Shown piece by piece: positions 1-9,049 of a stretch of DNA of 64,000 bases. The notes below the pieces were generated by a model that saw only the letters and a program-made list of their open reading frames with translations, had not been told where the DNA came from and made no database searches. A program made the position numbers and the translations under genes. This DNA is from Pseudotabrizicola algicola. Its GTDB lineage: Bacteria; Pseudomonadota; Alphaproteobacteria; Rhodobacterales; Rhodobacteraceae. Numbering within the stretch: position 1 is the stretch's first letter; every line of letters begins with the position of its first letter. The DNA is taken from the NCBI RefSeq assembly GCF_010915705.1, contig NZ_JAAIKE010000005.1, forward strand, positions 212,522 through 276,521, read 5' to 3'.

Positions 1-717
1 GAAGCCGATTACAGCGCCGAGGCGCGGCACCTGTCGCATTTTGGCGAAAGGCTGGCAGGGTCCGAAGACTTCCTGCTGCCCGCCCTGCACGCCCCCCTGT
101 CAACGCCGCGCGTTCTGGCGATGACCTATGTGCAAAGCGATCCGCTCGACAGCCTGGCTGACGCGCCGCAAGCCCTGCGCGACAGGGTGGCCGCAGCCCT
201 CATCGATCTGGTGCTGCGCGAGCTTTTCGTGCTGGGTGCCATGCAGACCGACCCGAACCTTGCCAACTACCGCTTTGACCCGAAGACGCGGCGTGTCGTG
301 CTGCTCGACTTCGGCGCGGTGCAATCCATTTCGCCCGATCTGGCCGCCGATTTCCGCGCCCTCGCCCAAGCCGCCCTTGACGGCGGGCCCGAGGCGACTC
401 AGGCCGCCATGCTGCGCATCGGCTATTTCGCGCCAGACACCGCCCCGCATCATCAGGCGCTGATCCGGTCGATGTTCGACACCGCGATGGCGCCGCTGCG
501 GCAGTCCACGCCCTTCGACTTCGCCGCCAGCGATCTGCTCGACCGCCTGCACCGCATGGGCCGCGCCATCGGCGATGAACGCGACCTCGCCCATGTGCCA
601 CCCGCAGCGACGCTGTTCCTGCACCGCAAGATCGGCGGCATGTATCTGATGGCGACCAAACTGCGCGCCCGTGTGGCCCTGCGCCCGATGGTGGAACGCT
701 ACTGCCTCCCCGCCTGA
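1..717 (+). CDS. ABC1/AarF (UbiB-like) family atypical kinase, C-terminal part
   Basis: Partial gene: the frame is already open at base 1 and ends with TGA at 717, giving about 238 residues. The region before the first ATG (121) reads like the family too (EADYSAEARHLSHFGERLAG, then a PRVLAMTYV stretch matching the family's 'P.V....S..VL.M.Y' block), so 121 is not the start. The FDPKTRRVVLLDFGAVQSI stretch, with the metal-binding DFG, and the preceding DPNLANY segment are the kinase catalytic and metal-binding motifs. Members are atypical kinases/ATPases linked to ubiquinone synthesis or membrane-lipid homeostasis. This one lacks the C-terminal membrane helices of true UbiB and is closer to the soluble AarF-like group common in Rhodobacterales. 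Family assignment is firm; the substrate is unknown. Confidence 0.85.
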   Translation, partial: EADYSAEARHLSHFGERLAGSEDFLLPALHAPLSTPRVLAMTYVQSDPLDSLADAPQALRDRVAAALIDLVLRELFVLGAMQTDPNLANYRFDPKTRRVVLLDFGAVQSISPDLAADFRALAQAALDGGPEATQAAMLRIGYFAPDTAPHHQALIRSMFDTAMAPLRQSTPFDFAASDLLDRLHRMGRAIGDERDLAHVPPAATLFLHRKIGGMYLMATKLRARVALRPMVERYCLPA

Positions 718-1437
718 CCGCCCGCGCCGATGCCCCTCTGGCAAGCGCGGCAGCCGAAAGCCTCTCGCAACCACGGGGAAAGGCACCGCGCAGGCGGCCC
801 GCAGCCGCCGGACGTCACCACGCGCCCTTCGGCGCAAGCGCGAAAAGCTCCCCCGTTCAACCGCAATCGCCTCCTCCAAGCCGGTGAACAAGGAGGCAAG
901 GCACGCGCGCCCGACACCGGCCCCCGTCAAGGCCAGCCCGAGCCCGCCTGCGGATCGTCCCGAGGCCCGAACACCACAGCCCCCCAAGACAAACGGGCGC
1001 GGCCCGCCCCTCGGCGCGCGCGACTGCCCTGCCCCCTCTGGCCGCAGCCCCGTTTCTGGCCGGACTTTCGGGTATTTGGAAAAGGCGCAAGTCCTGCGGC
1101 GGGACTTTAGCTGCACCTTTCGCAAACACTCCACGCGCAAGGCGCATCCACCTCCAACACCGCCGCAGGCCCGTCAGGACAGGCGCGGCACCAGTCCGGC
1201 GAGGGCGCGGCCAAGGGTGACAGGGGGGCGCCGCCTGACGGCGAGCCGAAAGGGCCGGTAAGCGGCGCGGATCAGGAGCAGTGGTTTCAAAACGCGCGAT
1301 CAGGGTGCCTGCGCGACCCTGCCCGAGCGCAGCGCGGCATCCGGTGCCAAAGAACCTAGGCGGCAGCACCCCTCGGTGCGATCGGCAAGCCTCCGGACAT
1401 GACGGGGGCAGATCGGGGGGCAGATCGGGAGCAAAGA
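718..1437. other. long GC-rich intergenic stretch, no convincing gene
   Basis: About 720 bp between the kinase gene and the proS promoter region. Open frames exist on both strands (for example 857-1444 minus), but their translations are Arg/Pro/Ala-rich and low in complexity with no recognisable domain, as expected of spurious frames in high-GC DNA. At about 1062-1090 there is a GGGTATTTGGAAAA string that matches the tail of the Rhodobacterales intergenic hairpins seen after proS and after glpV, so this may be a decayed copy. A leftward promoter predicted at 1438-1466 would transcribe this stretch, so a non-coding RNA cannot be excluded. Confidence 0.5.
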
Positions 1438-1507
1438 TTAACACCCCCTTAATGCCGTAAGGTCAAGCCATTGGAATCATTACAGTCTCCCTTGTGTAAC
1501 ACAGGGG
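1438..1507 (+). promoter_or_regulatory. CtrA-box promoter module, copy 1 (upstream of proS)
   Basis: TTAA at 1438 and 1449, separated by exactly 7 bases, is a canonical full CtrA site. It is followed by a GGTCAA block (1461-1466) and by TGTAACACAGGGG at 1495-1507. Rightward, TTGGAA (1471) with an 18-bp spacer and TGTAAC (1495) makes a plausible sigma-70 promoter about 80 bp before the proS ATG. Leftward, TTGACC with a 17-bp spacer and TGTTAA makes a second promoter whose -10 overlaps the CtrA site. The same arrangement, inverted and with identical spacing, is at 6910-6979. The sequence match is direct; function is inferred. Confidence 0.55.
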
Positions 1508-1584
1508 GAACCGTGAGCAGCCTTGCCTGACCCTTCCGAAGCGGCTAGGAACCTTCCGACCCCCTTTAGCGATAGGCCGCCCGC

Positions 1585-2925
1585 ATGCGTCTCTCCCGAT
1601 ACTTCCTCCCCGTCCTCAAGGAAAACCCCGCCGAGGCCCAGATCGTCAGCCACCGCTACATGCTGCGGGCGGGCATGATCAAGCAGCAGGCGGCAGGCAT
1701 CTATTCCTGGCTGCCCCTCGGGTATCGGGTCCTGCGGCGGATCGAGCAGATCGTCCACGAGGAACAGGCCCGCGCCGGCCACATCCCCCTCCTGATGCCC
1801 ACCCTGCAACCCGCCGACCTCTGGCGCGAAAGCGGCCGTTACGACGACTACGGGCAGGAAATGCTCCGCATCAAGGACCGCCACGAGCGCGACATGCTCT
1901 ATGGCCCGACCAATGAGGAGATGATCACCGACATCTTCCGCTCCCATGTCGGCTCTTACAAGGACCTGCCGCTGACCCTCTACCACATCCAGTGGAAATT
2001 CCGCGACGAGATGCGGCCAAGGTTCGGCGTGATGCGCGGGCGCGAGTTCCTGATGAAGGACGGCTACAACTTCGACCTCGACAAGGACGCGGCGCTGCAC
2101 GCCTACAACCGCCACATGGTCAGCTACCTGCGCACCTATGAGCGGATGGGCCTCACCGCCATTCCGATGCGCGCCGCCTCGGGGCCCATCGGGGGCGACA
2201 ACACCCATGAATTCCTCGTGCTGGCCAGCACCGGCGAGTCCGAGGTGTTCTACGATGCCGCCGTCACCGAGTTGAAACTGGGCGACCGCGAGGTCGATTT
2301 CGACAACCGCGACGAGGTGGCAGGCATCTGCCAGGAATTCACCACCCTCTACGCCCGCACCGATGAGACCCACGACGCCGCCCTGTTCGACCAGATCCCG
2401 GAAGACCGCCGCAAGGTGGGCCGCGGCATCGAGGTCGGCCAGATCTTTTACTTCGGCACCAAGTATTCCGAGGCGATGGGGGCCACGGTGGTGACACCCG
2501 AGGGCACCAAGGTTCCGGTCGAGATGGGCAGCCACGGTATCGGCGTCAGCCGCCTTCTGGGCGCGATCATCGAGGCAAGCCATGACGACAAGGGCATCAT
2601 CTGGCCCGAGGGGGTGACACCCTTCCCGGTCGGGATCGTCAACCTCAAGCAGGGTGATGCCAGCACCGATCTGGCCTGCGAGGGACTCTACAAGGCGCTT
2701 GCCGCCAAGGGTCTCGAGGCACTCTATGATGACCGCGAGGAACGGGCCGGTGCGAAGTTTGCCACCATGGACCTGATCGGCCTGCCGTGGCGGATCACGG
2801 TGGGGCCACGCGGCCTTGCCAATGGCGTCGTGGAACTGACCAGCCGCCGCACGGGCGAGTCCGAGGAGATGAGTGCAGAGGCCGCCGTCGATCGGATCGT
2901 GCAGGTTTACGCGGGCCATCGCTAG
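1585..2925 (+). CDS. proS: prolyl-tRNA synthetase, short alphaproteobacterial type
   Basis: 446 residues. A class II aminoacyl-tRNA synthetase that activates proline and charges tRNA-Pro in the cytosol. It starts [19 protein letters not shown], typical of the family. Motif 2 lies around residues 139-160 ([17 protein letters not shown]) and motif 3 around 315-325 ([11 protein letters not shown]), followed by the anticodon-binding domain ([10 protein letters not shown] onward). It lacks the roughly 180-residue editing domain inserted between motifs 2 and 3 in the E. coli enzyme; this short form is standard in alphaproteobacteria. The upstream promoter module at 1438-1507 is the likely driver. 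A GC-rich hairpin follows the stop codon. Confidence 0.97.
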   Translation: MRLSRYFLPVLKENPAEAQIVSHRYMLRAGMIKQQAAGIYSWLPLGYRVLRRIEQIVHEEQARAGHIPLLMPTLQPADLWRESGRYDDYGQEMLRIKDRHERDMLYGPTNEEMITDIFRSHVGSYKDLPLTLYHIQWKFRDEMRPRFGVMRGREFLMKDGYNFDLDKDAALHAYNRHMVSYLRTYERMGLTAIPMRAASGPIGGDNTHEFLVLASTGESEVFYDAAVTELKLGDREVDFDNRDEVAGICQEFTTLYARTDETHDAALFDQIPEDRRKVGRGIEVGQIFYFGTKYSEAMGATVVTPEGTKVPVEMGSHGIGVSRLLGAIIEASHDDKGIIWPEGVTPFPVGIVNLKQGDASTDLACEGLYKALAAKGLEALYDDREERAGAKFATMDLIGLPWRITVGPRGLANGVVELTSRRTGESEEMSAEAAVDRIVQVYAGHR

Positions 2926-2933
2926 CGGAACCG

Positions 2934-2985
2934 GCGGGGGCTGCGCGCCCCCGCACCCCGCGGGATACTTGGAAACAGAGGAACA
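2934..2985 (+). repeat. intergenic GC-rich hairpin with GATACTTGGAAA tail
   Basis: GCGGGGGC (2934-2941) and GCCCCCGC (2947-2954) form a perfect 8-bp stem with a 5-base loop just after the proS stop. It is followed by CGCGGGATACTTGGAAACAGAGG. The tail resembles GGGTATTTGGAAAA near 1070 and GGGGATATTTAAGGACAG at 29577, a pattern recurrent between Rhodobacterales genes. It could work as an attenuator or terminator before the ThuA-like gene, although a T-run is missing. Confidence 0.5.
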
Positions 2986-2995
2986 GGGGCAGAGG

Positions 2996-3646
2996 ATGAC
3001 GCGAGCATTGATTACCTGGGGCGGCTGGGACGGGCATCAGCCCGATCTGGTCGCGGCCCTGTTCGCCGGCTGGCTGCGGGACGCAGGTATGGAGGTGCAG
3101 GTCACCGACAGCCTGACCTGCTTTGACGATCCCGGCGCGTTGGAAGGGCTGAGCCTGATCGTCCCGGTCTGGACCATGTCCGAGATCGGCAAGGAGCAAG
3201 CCGAGAATGCCGCAGCGGCCGTCGCCGCCGGCGTGGGGCTGGCAGGCTGTCACGGCGGCATGTGTGATGCCTTTCGTGCCAATGTGAAGTGGCAGTTCAT
3301 GACCGGCGCGCAATGGGTCGCCCACCCCGGCAATGACGGGGTGCGCTATCGTGTGCGGATGGTGAGCGATGATCCGCTTGTCAGCGGAATCGCCGATTTC
3401 GAGGTGGAGACCGAGCAGTATTACCTGCATATCGACCCCGCCGTGAAGGTGCATGCCGTTTGCGATTTCCCGCTGGTGGACGGTCCCCATACACCCAACG
3501 GTCCGGTGCAGATGCCGGTGGTGTTCACCAAGCGCTGGGGGCTGGGCCGCGTCTATTACAATGCGCTCGGGCATCAGGCCAATGTGATCGACCACGGACC
3601 GGCTGCCGAGCTGATGCGGCGCGGTTTGCTCTGGGCTGCGCGCTGA
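2996..3646 (+). CDS. ThuA-like domain protein
   Basis: 216 residues from the ATG at 2996, which has a purine-rich AGGGGCAGAGG just upstream; frames extending further upstream run into proS and the hairpin. The protein has the ThuA / class I glutamine-amidotransferase-like fold: ALITWGGWDGHQPD at the N-terminus, LIVPVWTMSEIG, then GVGLAGCHGGMCDAF in the place of the nucleophile elbow, and a WVAHPGN segment. ThuA proteins are associated with trehalose/sucrose utilisation in rhizobia, but many members are of unknown role. It stands alone here with no sugar genes beside it, so only the fold can be asserted. Confidence 0.8.
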   Translation: MTRALITWGGWDGHQPDLVAALFAGWLRDAGMEVQVTDSLTCFDDPGALEGLSLIVPVWTMSEIGKEQAENAAAAVAAGVGLAGCHGGMCDAFRANVKWQFMTGAQWVAHPGNDGVRYRVRMVSDDPLVSGIADFEVETEQYYLHIDPAVKVHAVCDFPLVDGPHTPNGPVQMPVVFTKRWGLGRVYYNALGHQANVIDHGPAAELMRRGLLWAAR

Positions 3647-3724
3647 CGCAACGTCAGACCACTGATCGATTGACGCCGAGACGGCGGGCAGCATCATATG
3701 GCGCGTCTTGCCACAGGATTTGCC

Positions 3725-4387
3725 ATGTCTCTGCCTGTTGACCACCCCCGATTGATGAAGCGCCCCTTCACGCTTGGAGAGCTTGTGGCCGATGGGGTTG
3801 TACATGCCCTTGCCCTGCTGGCCGGGCTGATCGCATTTTCGGCTTTGCTCTATCATGTGCTGGCGCGGGCAGAGTTCGGGCTTTTCGTGGCGCTTGCGGT
3901 CTATGCCGCCGGCTTCTTCCTGATGTTCGGCTTTTCGCTCGCCTATAACATGGCCCCGCCCTCGACGCTGAAATGGATGCTTCGGCGCTTTGACCACTCG
4001 GCGATTTATGTCATGATTGCGGGGACTTACACCGCCATTCTGGCGCAGTTCGAGCCGGGCCTGACGGTCTGGGCGCTTGGGGCTGTCGTGTGGGCGGGCG
4101 CTGTCTTGGGCGTTGTGGTGAAGCTTGCGCTGCCCGGCCGCTACGACCGTCTGTCGGTCATTGCCTATATCGCGCTTGGCTGGATCGGCGTGCTGGCCAT
4201 TGGCCCTGCGCGCGCCGCGCTGCCCGATGTGTCGCTCTGGCTGATCGTATTGGGCGGCGTCACCTACGTGGGAGGCGTTGCGTTTTACAAATGGCATCGG
4301 CTGCGGTTTCACAATGCCATCTGGCACCTGTGCGTGGCGATCGCCGCCGGTTTGCACTTTGCCGCCATTGCGATTGCGGTCAGCTAA
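3725..4387 (+). CDS. hemolysin III family membrane protein (PAQR-like)
   Basis: 220 residues with about seven hydrophobic helices. The ATG at 3725 is preceded by ACAGGATTTGCC (AGGA at good spacing) and is preferred over an in-frame ATG at 3698 that has no ribosome site. Family signatures include an early H (VVHALALLAG), FSLAYNMAPPSTLKWMLRRFDHSAIYVMIAGTYT split over two helices (the S, D and H metal-site residues of PAQR proteins), and a C-terminal HNAIWHLCVAIAAGLHF with two His residues. The name is historical; a haemolytic role is not implied. It probably acts in inner-membrane lipid or ion homeostasis. Confidence 0.9.
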   Translation: MSLPVDHPRLMKRPFTLGELVADGVVHALALLAGLIAFSALLYHVLARAEFGLFVALAVYAAGFFLMFGFSLAYNMAPPSTLKWMLRRFDHSAIYVMIAGTYTAILAQFEPGLTVWALGAVVWAGAVLGVVVKLALPGRYDRLSVIAYIALGWIGVLAIGPARAALPDVSLWLIVLGGVTYVGGVAFYKWHRLRFHNAIWHLCVAIAAGLHFAAIAIAVS

Positions 4388-4484
4388 GGGTGATCCCGCC
4401 GAAGTGAGGCCGGCGCATATGGGCATGACTTGACGCGGCCGGACGCAACCGACACTGTCCGCGCGAAAAGATAACAGAGCAGCC

Positions 4485-5768
4485 ATGCCCCAGACAGCCC
4501 CATTTTCCCGCTTCGAACGGATGATCGCCTGGCGCTATTTGCGCGCAAAACGTGCCGAGGGCGGGGTCAGCGTGATGACCTGGATCAGCCTGATCGGCAT
4601 TACCTTGGCCGTGTTCGCGCTGATCGCGACACTTGCCGTGCGCGCCGGATTCAGGGCCGAGTTCGTCGATACCATCCTTGGCGCCAATGCCCATGTGACG
4701 GTGTATTCCACCGGACAGGCTGACGCCTTTGGCAATCTGGTCAAGGGCTTTCCCGATTACGAAGAGCGCTCGGCCGCCTTGTCTGCCGTGCCGGGCGTGA
4801 CGCGGGCGGCCCCCCTGATCCGCGGTCAGGTGATGGTGTCAAGCCAGGGTGCCACCAACGGGGCCGAGGTATACGGCCTGACAGAGGCCGATCTGAAATC
4901 CATTCCGCGTGTCGGTCTGGGAGCGGATGCCTTCGGCGACATCGAGCGGTTCGAAGAGGGCGTGGCCATCGGATCGGTGCTGGCAAGGGACCTCGGGGTC
5001 ACGGTCGGCGACCGCGTGCGCGTGATCTCTCCCGACGGGGTCAAGACCGCCTTTGGCAGCAGCCCGCGCGTCAACGCCTATGAGGTGGTCTATATCTTCA
5101 CCGCCGGCCGATATGACATCGACAAGACGCGGCTCTATATGCCCTTCGCCGAAGCACAGAGCTATTTCAACCGAGAAGGGATGGCGGACGAGTTCGAGGT
5201 GATGGTGGACCGCCCCGACGACATAGACCGCTTTGCCGGACCACTGCTGCAGGCGGGCGGGGACACGGCGATCTTGTGGACGTGGCGGGATTCCTCGGGG
5301 GCCTTCCTGCGGGCCTTGGACGTGGAGGACAACATCATGTTTGTCATCCTGTCGATACTGGTGCTGATCGCGACGATGAACATCATTTCCGGCCTGATCA
5401 TGCTGGTGAAGAACAAGGGGCGCGACATTGGCATCCTGCGCACCATCGGGCTGACCGAAGGGTCGGTGCTGCGCATCTTCTTCATGTGCGGGGCCTTCAC
5501 GGGGATCGTCGGCACGGTGTTCGGGGTCGTCTTGGGGTGCCTGTTCGCGCTGTATATCGACCCGGTGTTCTCGGCGATCAACTATCTTGCCGGAGGCGGT
5601 GTCTGGGATCCGTCGATCCGGGGCATCTACGCGCTTCCGGCCAAGCTGCAATGGGCCGATGTGCTTTCGGCGGTGTCACTTTCCTTGGGGCTGTCGTTCA
5701 TCGTGACGATCTTCCCGGCGCGGCGGGCGGCGCGGATGAACCCGGTGGAGGCGCTGCGCTATGAGTGA
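4485..5768 (+). CDS. lolC: LolC/LolE-family lipoprotein-releasing ABC permease
   Basis: 427 residues. MacB-type topology: one N-terminal membrane helix ([21 protein letters not shown]), a periplasmic domain of about 230 residues, then three C-terminal helices including an FtsX-like core ([35 protein letters not shown]). With the ATPase encoded next to it, it extracts outer-membrane lipoproteins from the inner membrane and passes them to LolA. The C-terminus overlaps the lolD start by 8 bp, so the pair is translationally coupled. Alphaproteobacteria commonly use a single LolC/E-type permease (LolF-like) as a homodimer, and no second permease is seen here. Confidence 0.92.
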   Translation: MPQTAPFSRFERMIAWRYLRAKRAEGGVSVMTWISLIGITLAVFALIATLAVRAGFRAEFVDTILGANAHVTVYSTGQADAFGNLVKGFPDYEERSAALSAVPGVTRAAPLIRGQVMVSSQGATNGAEVYGLTEADLKSIPRVGLGADAFGDIERFEEGVAIGSVLARDLGVTVGDRVRVISPDGVKTAFGSSPRVNAYEVVYIFTAGRYDIDKTRLYMPFAEAQSYFNREGMADEFEVMVDRPDDIDRFAGPLLQAGGDTAILWTWRDSSGAFLRALDVEDNIMFVILSILVLIATMNIISGLIMLVKNKGRDIGILRTIGLTEGSVLRIFFMCGAFTGIVGTVFGVVLGCLFALYIDPVFSAINYLAGGGVWDPSIRGIYALPAKLQWADVLSAVSLSLGLSFIVTIFPARRAARMNPVEALRYE

Positions 5769-6438
5769 TCTTGCCTTGGATCTGGCGGGGATCGAGAAGA
5801 CCTACAATCGCGGCAAGCCGTCAGAGGTGATGGTGCTGCGAGGTGCGACCCTTTCGGTCAAGCCCGGAGAGGTGGTGGCCCTCGTCGCGCCATCGGGGGC
5901 GGGAAAATCAACGCTGCTGCATGTGGCCGGTCTGCTCGATACGCCCGATGCCGGGCAGGTGCGGCTGAACGGGCGCGAGATGAACGGGCTTGCCGACAAG
6001 GTGCGCACCAAGGTGCGGCGGGCGGATGTGGGCTTCATCTACCAGTTCCACCACCTGCTGCCCGAGTTTTCCGCGCTGGAGAACATCGTGATCCCGCAGC
6101 TTGCCAACGGGGTGGACGAGGCGCAGGCGCGGGCGCGGGCGATGGACCTTCTTGCAAGGGTGGGCGTGGCGGCGCGCGCGGATCATCGCCCCGCCGCGCT
6201 GTCGGGGGGCGAGCAGCAACGCGTCGCCTTCTGCCGGGCGATGGCCAATGCGCCGCGCCTGCTGTTGGCGGACGAGCCGACGGGCAATCTGGACCCCGGC
6301 ACTTCGGATCAGGTGTTTGGCGCTCTGATGGATCTGGTTCGGGCCACGGGACTGGCGGCCCTGATTGCGACCCACAACATGGAATTGGCGGCGCGGATGG
6401 ACCGGATTGTGCGGCTTGATCAGGGAAGGGTGGCCTAA
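5761..6438 (+). CDS. lolD: LolD lipoprotein-releasing ABC ATPase
   Basis: 225 residues, overlapping the permease gene by 8 bp (ATGAGTGA). Walker A is APSGAGKST (an Ala replaces the usual first Gly, which is tolerated), the signature is LSGGEQQR, Walker B is [12 protein letters not shown], and the H-loop is ATHNMELA. The Q-loop region [16 protein letters not shown] is typical of LolD. It energises lipoprotein release by the LolC-type permease. Length and motifs are complete. Confidence 0.95.
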   Translation: MSDLALDLAGIEKTYNRGKPSEVMVLRGATLSVKPGEVVALVAPSGAGKSTLLHVAGLLDTPDAGQVRLNGREMNGLADKVRTKVRRADVGFIYQFHHLLPEFSALENIVIPQLANGVDEAQARARAMDLLARVGVAARADHRPAALSGGEQQRVAFCRAMANAPRLLLADEPTGNLDPGTSDQVFGALMDLVRATGLAALIATHNMELAARMDRIVRLDQGRVA

Positions 6439-6495
6439 CGGCTTGTGCGGCGCCTTCGGGCCTGTCAGGTTGCGGGCAATAAGAAGGAGATCGCC

Positions 6496-6909
6496 ATGGC
6501 AGCCCGTTTGCCCCTCATGTCCCTGTGTGCCGCCCTTTTGCTCGGGGCCTGTGTGATCGGGGGGGCGCGGGCGCCCGTGCCGACCGGAGCGCAGGACTTT
6601 GCCGATTTCTGCGCCGGATGCCACGGGGTGTCGGGCAAGGGGGATGGAGAGATGGCGGCGGGTCTGGCGCGGCGGCCTGCCGATCTGACCCTGCTGGCGC
6701 GCCGGAATGGCGGCACCTTTCCCACCACGCAGGTCATGGCCAAGATCTGGGGCTATACCGGCGGGCGGGGGGCGGGGGTGATGCCGAATTTTGGCCCCCT
6801 GCTGGACGGCGATCTGGTGCCCTATGACGGGGGGGACGGGATCTTGACCCCGACCCCGGTCCGGCTGGTCCAGATTGCGGAGCATTTAAAGACGCTTCAG
6901 ACGCGGTGA
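6496..6909 (+). CDS. cytochrome c lipoprotein
   Basis: 137 residues from the ATG at 6496, preceded by AAGGAGATCGCC, a much better start than the upstream GTG at 6445. The N-terminus is a lipoprotein signal (MAARLPLMSLCAALLLGAC) with lipobox LLGAC. One heme-binding motif CAGCH follows (DFCAGCHGVSGKGDG), and a downstream Met (VMAKIWGY or MPNFGPLL) could be the axial ligand. It is a small mono-heme class I c-type cytochrome, probably anchored at the periplasmic face. It follows lolCD by about 57 bp and may be cotranscribed. The redox partner is unknown. Confidence 0.85.
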   Translation: MAARLPLMSLCAALLLGACVIGGARAPVPTGAQDFADFCAGCHGVSGKGDGEMAAGLARRPADLTLLARRNGGTFPTTQVMAKIWGYTGGRGAGVMPNFGPLLDGDLVPYDGGDGILTPTPVRLVQIAEHLKTLQTR

Positions 6910-6979
6910 CCCCTGTGTTACAGGGATGATTTTCTTTTTAAATCAAAGATTTGACATTCCCGCGTTAAGGAAAATTTAA
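6910..6979 (-). promoter_or_regulatory. CtrA-box promoter module, copy 2 (between cytochrome gene and perM)
   Basis: On the minus strand this repeats the module at 1438-1507: TTAA-N7-TTAA (6965-6979), a GTCAA block, and TGTAACACAGGGG (6922 to 6910) with the same 42-bp gap. Rightward on the + strand, TTGACA at 6951 with a 17-bp spacer and ATTTAA at 6974 forms a good promoter facing perM-hda, with the CtrA site over its -10. Leftward, TTGATT with an 18-bp spacer and TGTAAC would transcribe antisense to the cytochrome gene. The CCCTGT-GTT-ACAGGG hairpin at 6911-6925, followed by a T-rich stretch, may also end the upstream transcript. Confidence 0.55.
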
Positions 6980-7243
6980 CGCTTTGACCGGCACCTTTGC
7001 GGCTGGCGAGGGGGGAAGCGGTGCGAGACCCTGTGCCGGACCGTAGTGCGGCTGGTGCCCACCGTCACCCCCCTGCCCGCTCTGACCGGGCGCGGGTGCC
7101 GGAGCTTTGGGCAGGGCGGGCGCGAAACGGGCGCGCCGGACGCACCGCGAGGGGGCCCCGGCCTGTGGAGGCTTGCGTCTGGAACGGCCAAGAGCAATAT
7201 CAGGGGCGTGAGCAGAGCCGACAGGCAGGCAGGGGCGGACGCG

Positions 7244-8329
7244 ATGGCACTTCCGATGACACAGCAGGCGAAATACTGGGGCATCGCGGCTGCGGTGTTC
7301 CTGCTGCTGGTCTGGCTGATGGGCAATGTTCTGGTGCCTTTCCTTGTGGGCGGCGCGATTGCCTATTTCCTTGATCCGGTGGCCGACCGGCTGGAACGGC
7401 TGGGGCTGAGCCGCGCGGCGGCGACGGCGGTGATCACGCTGGTGATGTTTCTGGTGGTGGTCTTGCTGGTTCTGGCGGTGATTCCGACGCTGATCCAGCA
7501 GACGGTGGCGCTGGTGAACGCAGCGCCCGACATTGCCCGCAATCTGCAAACCTTTCTGACCGAACGCTTTCCCGACCTGACGGATGAAACCAGCATCATG
7601 CGCACGACGCTGGCCGATATCGGGGCCTTCATCCAGTCGCGCGGGGCCGATCTGGCGCAGGGCGTGGTCAGTTCGGCCATGTCGATCCTGTCGGCGCTGG
7701 TGTTCATCGTGGTGGTGCCGGTGGTGGCCTTTTACCTGCTGCTGGACTGGGACAAGATGGTGGCGCGCGTCGATGCGATGATCCCGCGCGACCATGTCAC
7801 CACGGTGCGGCGGCTGGCGCGTGACATCGATGCCGTGCTGGCCGGATTCGTGCGCGGGCAGTTGACGGTGTGCCTGATCGTCGGGGCCTATTATTCGGTG
7901 ACGCTGATGCTGGCCGGATTGCAATTCGGCCTTGTGGTCGGGGCGATTGCCGGTGCAGTCAGCTTTATCCCCTATGTCGGGGCGATCATCGGGGGCGTGC
8001 TGGCGATCGGTCTGGCGCTGTTCCAGTTCTGGGGTGACTGGTTTTCCATCGGCATCGTGGTGGGCATCTTCATTCTGGGGCAGTTCATGGAAGGCAATAT
8101 CCTGACGCCGAAGCTGGTCGGCAGTTCGGTCGGCCTGCATCCGGTCTGGCTGCTGCTGGCGCTGTCGACCTTTGGTGCGCTTTTGGGATTTGCGGGAATG
8201 CTGATTGCGGTGCCGGTCGCGGCGGCGCTGGGGGTGCTGGCGCGTTTTGCCATCGGCCAGTATCAGGGCAGCCTGCTCTATCGGGGGCTCGACCCTGTGC
8301 AGGTGCCGCGCGACGAGGATGTGGTTTGA
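7244..8329 (+). CDS. AI-2E/PerM-family membrane transporter
   Basis: 361 residues from the ATG at 7244 (MALPMTQQAKYWGIAAAVFLLLVW). The open frame extends to 7046, but the added residues are Arg/Gly/Pro-rich and unlike the family, while AGGGGCGG lies before 7244. It has about eight hydrophobic helices, the family's early segment LVPFLVGGAIAYFLDPV, and the conserved C-terminal block GSSVGLHPVWLLLALSTFGALLGFAGMLIAVPVAAALGVL. The family includes TqsA (AI-2 export) and many permeases of unknown substrate. Its stop overlaps the hda start, so it heads a perM-hda unit, an arrangement common in alphaproteobacteria. Confidence 0.9.
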   Translation: MALPMTQQAKYWGIAAAVFLLLVWLMGNVLVPFLVGGAIAYFLDPVADRLERLGLSRAAATAVITLVMFLVVVLLVLAVIPTLIQQTVALVNAAPDIARNLQTFLTERFPDLTDETSIMRTTLADIGAFIQSRGADLAQGVVSSAMSILSALVFIVVVPVVAFYLLLDWDKMVARVDAMIPRDHVTTVRRLARDIDAVLAGFVRGQLTVCLIVGAYYSVTLMLAGLQFGLVVGAIAGAVSFIPYVGAIIGGVLAIGLALFQFWGDWFSIGIVVGIFILGQFMEGNILTPKLVGSSVGLHPVWLLLALSTFGALLGFAGMLIAVPVAAALGVLARFAIGQYQGSLLYRGLDPVQVPRDEDVV

Positions 8330-9003
8330 CGGAGCAATTGGCGTTCGATCTGCCTGTGCAGGCGGTCTATCGGCGGGAAGATTTCTATGCCTCGCCCGCC
8401 AACGCGCATGCGCTGGCGGCGGTGGAGGGCTGGCGCGGCTGGCCGGGGGGCAAGCTGCTCTTGATCGGGCCGCCCGGGGCGGGCAAGACCCATCTGGCGC
8501 ATATGTGGCACGAGGCGACAGGGGCGCCGATGGTCGCGGGCGCCGATCTGGCCGAGGCCGATCTGCCGGCGCTGGCCGCTGCGGGCCGCGTGGTTGTGGA
8601 AGATGCCGATGCGGTGGCGGGCGATCCGGCGACGGAAGAGGCGCTGTTCCATCTGCACAATATGGTGGTGCCGCAGGGGTCCTTGCTGTTGACCGCGCGG
8701 GGGCCTGCGCGGGACTGGGGCCTGCGGCTGCCCGATCTGCGCAGCCGCGTCGAGGCGGCATCGGTGGCGCGGCTGGAGCCGCCGGACGATGATTTGCTGT
8801 CGGCGGTGCTGGCCAAGCTGTTTGCGGACCGGCAGACGGTGGTGGCCCCGTCGCTGATTCCCTGGCTGGTGGCGCGGATGGAGCGATCTATCGCGGCGGC
8901 GCGCGCCCTGGTTGCCGCGATGGATGCCCGATCTCTGGCGCAGGGCAAGCCGATTACCAAGGGAACCGCGCTCGGGTTGCTGGACAGGGATGATGCGGAA
9001 TGA
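8326..9003 (+). CDS. hdaA: DnaA-inactivator-like AAA+ protein (Hda/HdaA family)
   Basis: 225 residues, TTG start at 8326 overlapping the permease stop (TTGA). The N-terminal EQLAFDLPV is the clamp-binding motif (QL.FDLP) by which Hda contacts DnaN. It is followed by the DnaA-like AAA+ domain with Walker A GPPGAGKTHLA and a degenerate Walker B (VVVEDADAV). The C-terminus has the family lid helix (RMERSIAAARALVAAMDARSLAQGKPIT). It promotes hydrolysis of DnaA-ATP after replication starts. Coupling to the CtrA-box promoter module upstream of perM would place it under cell-cycle control (inference). Confidence 0.88.
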   Translation: MTEQLAFDLPVQAVYRREDFYASPANAHALAAVEGWRGWPGGKLLLIGPPGAGKTHLAHMWHEATGAPMVAGADLAEADLPALAAAGRVVVEDADAVAGDPATEEALFHLHNMVVPQGSLLLTARGPARDWGLRLPDLRSRVEAASVARLEPPDDDLLSAVLAKLFADRQTVVAPSLIPWLVARMERSIAAARALVAAMDARSLAQGKPITKGTALGLLDRDDAE

Positions 9004-9049
9004 AACAGTGTCATAGAAATGAAAGAGTTCGGAAGCATAAGTCCTTTCC

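Noticed and set aside
857..1444. 195-codon minus-strand frame in the long gap before proS
   Set aside because: Low-complexity Arg/Pro/Ala sequence, no ribosome site; its start lies on the CtrA box. Kept only as a possible transcribed region.
1480..2919. 479-codon minus-strand frame opposite proS
   Set aside because: Shadow of proS codon bias; no domain, and proS itself is unambiguous.
7046..7243. N-terminal extension of the PerM-family gene
   Set aside because: The added residues are Arg/Gly/Pro-rich, unlike the family, and lie downstream of the predicted promoter; the start at 7244 has a ribosome site.
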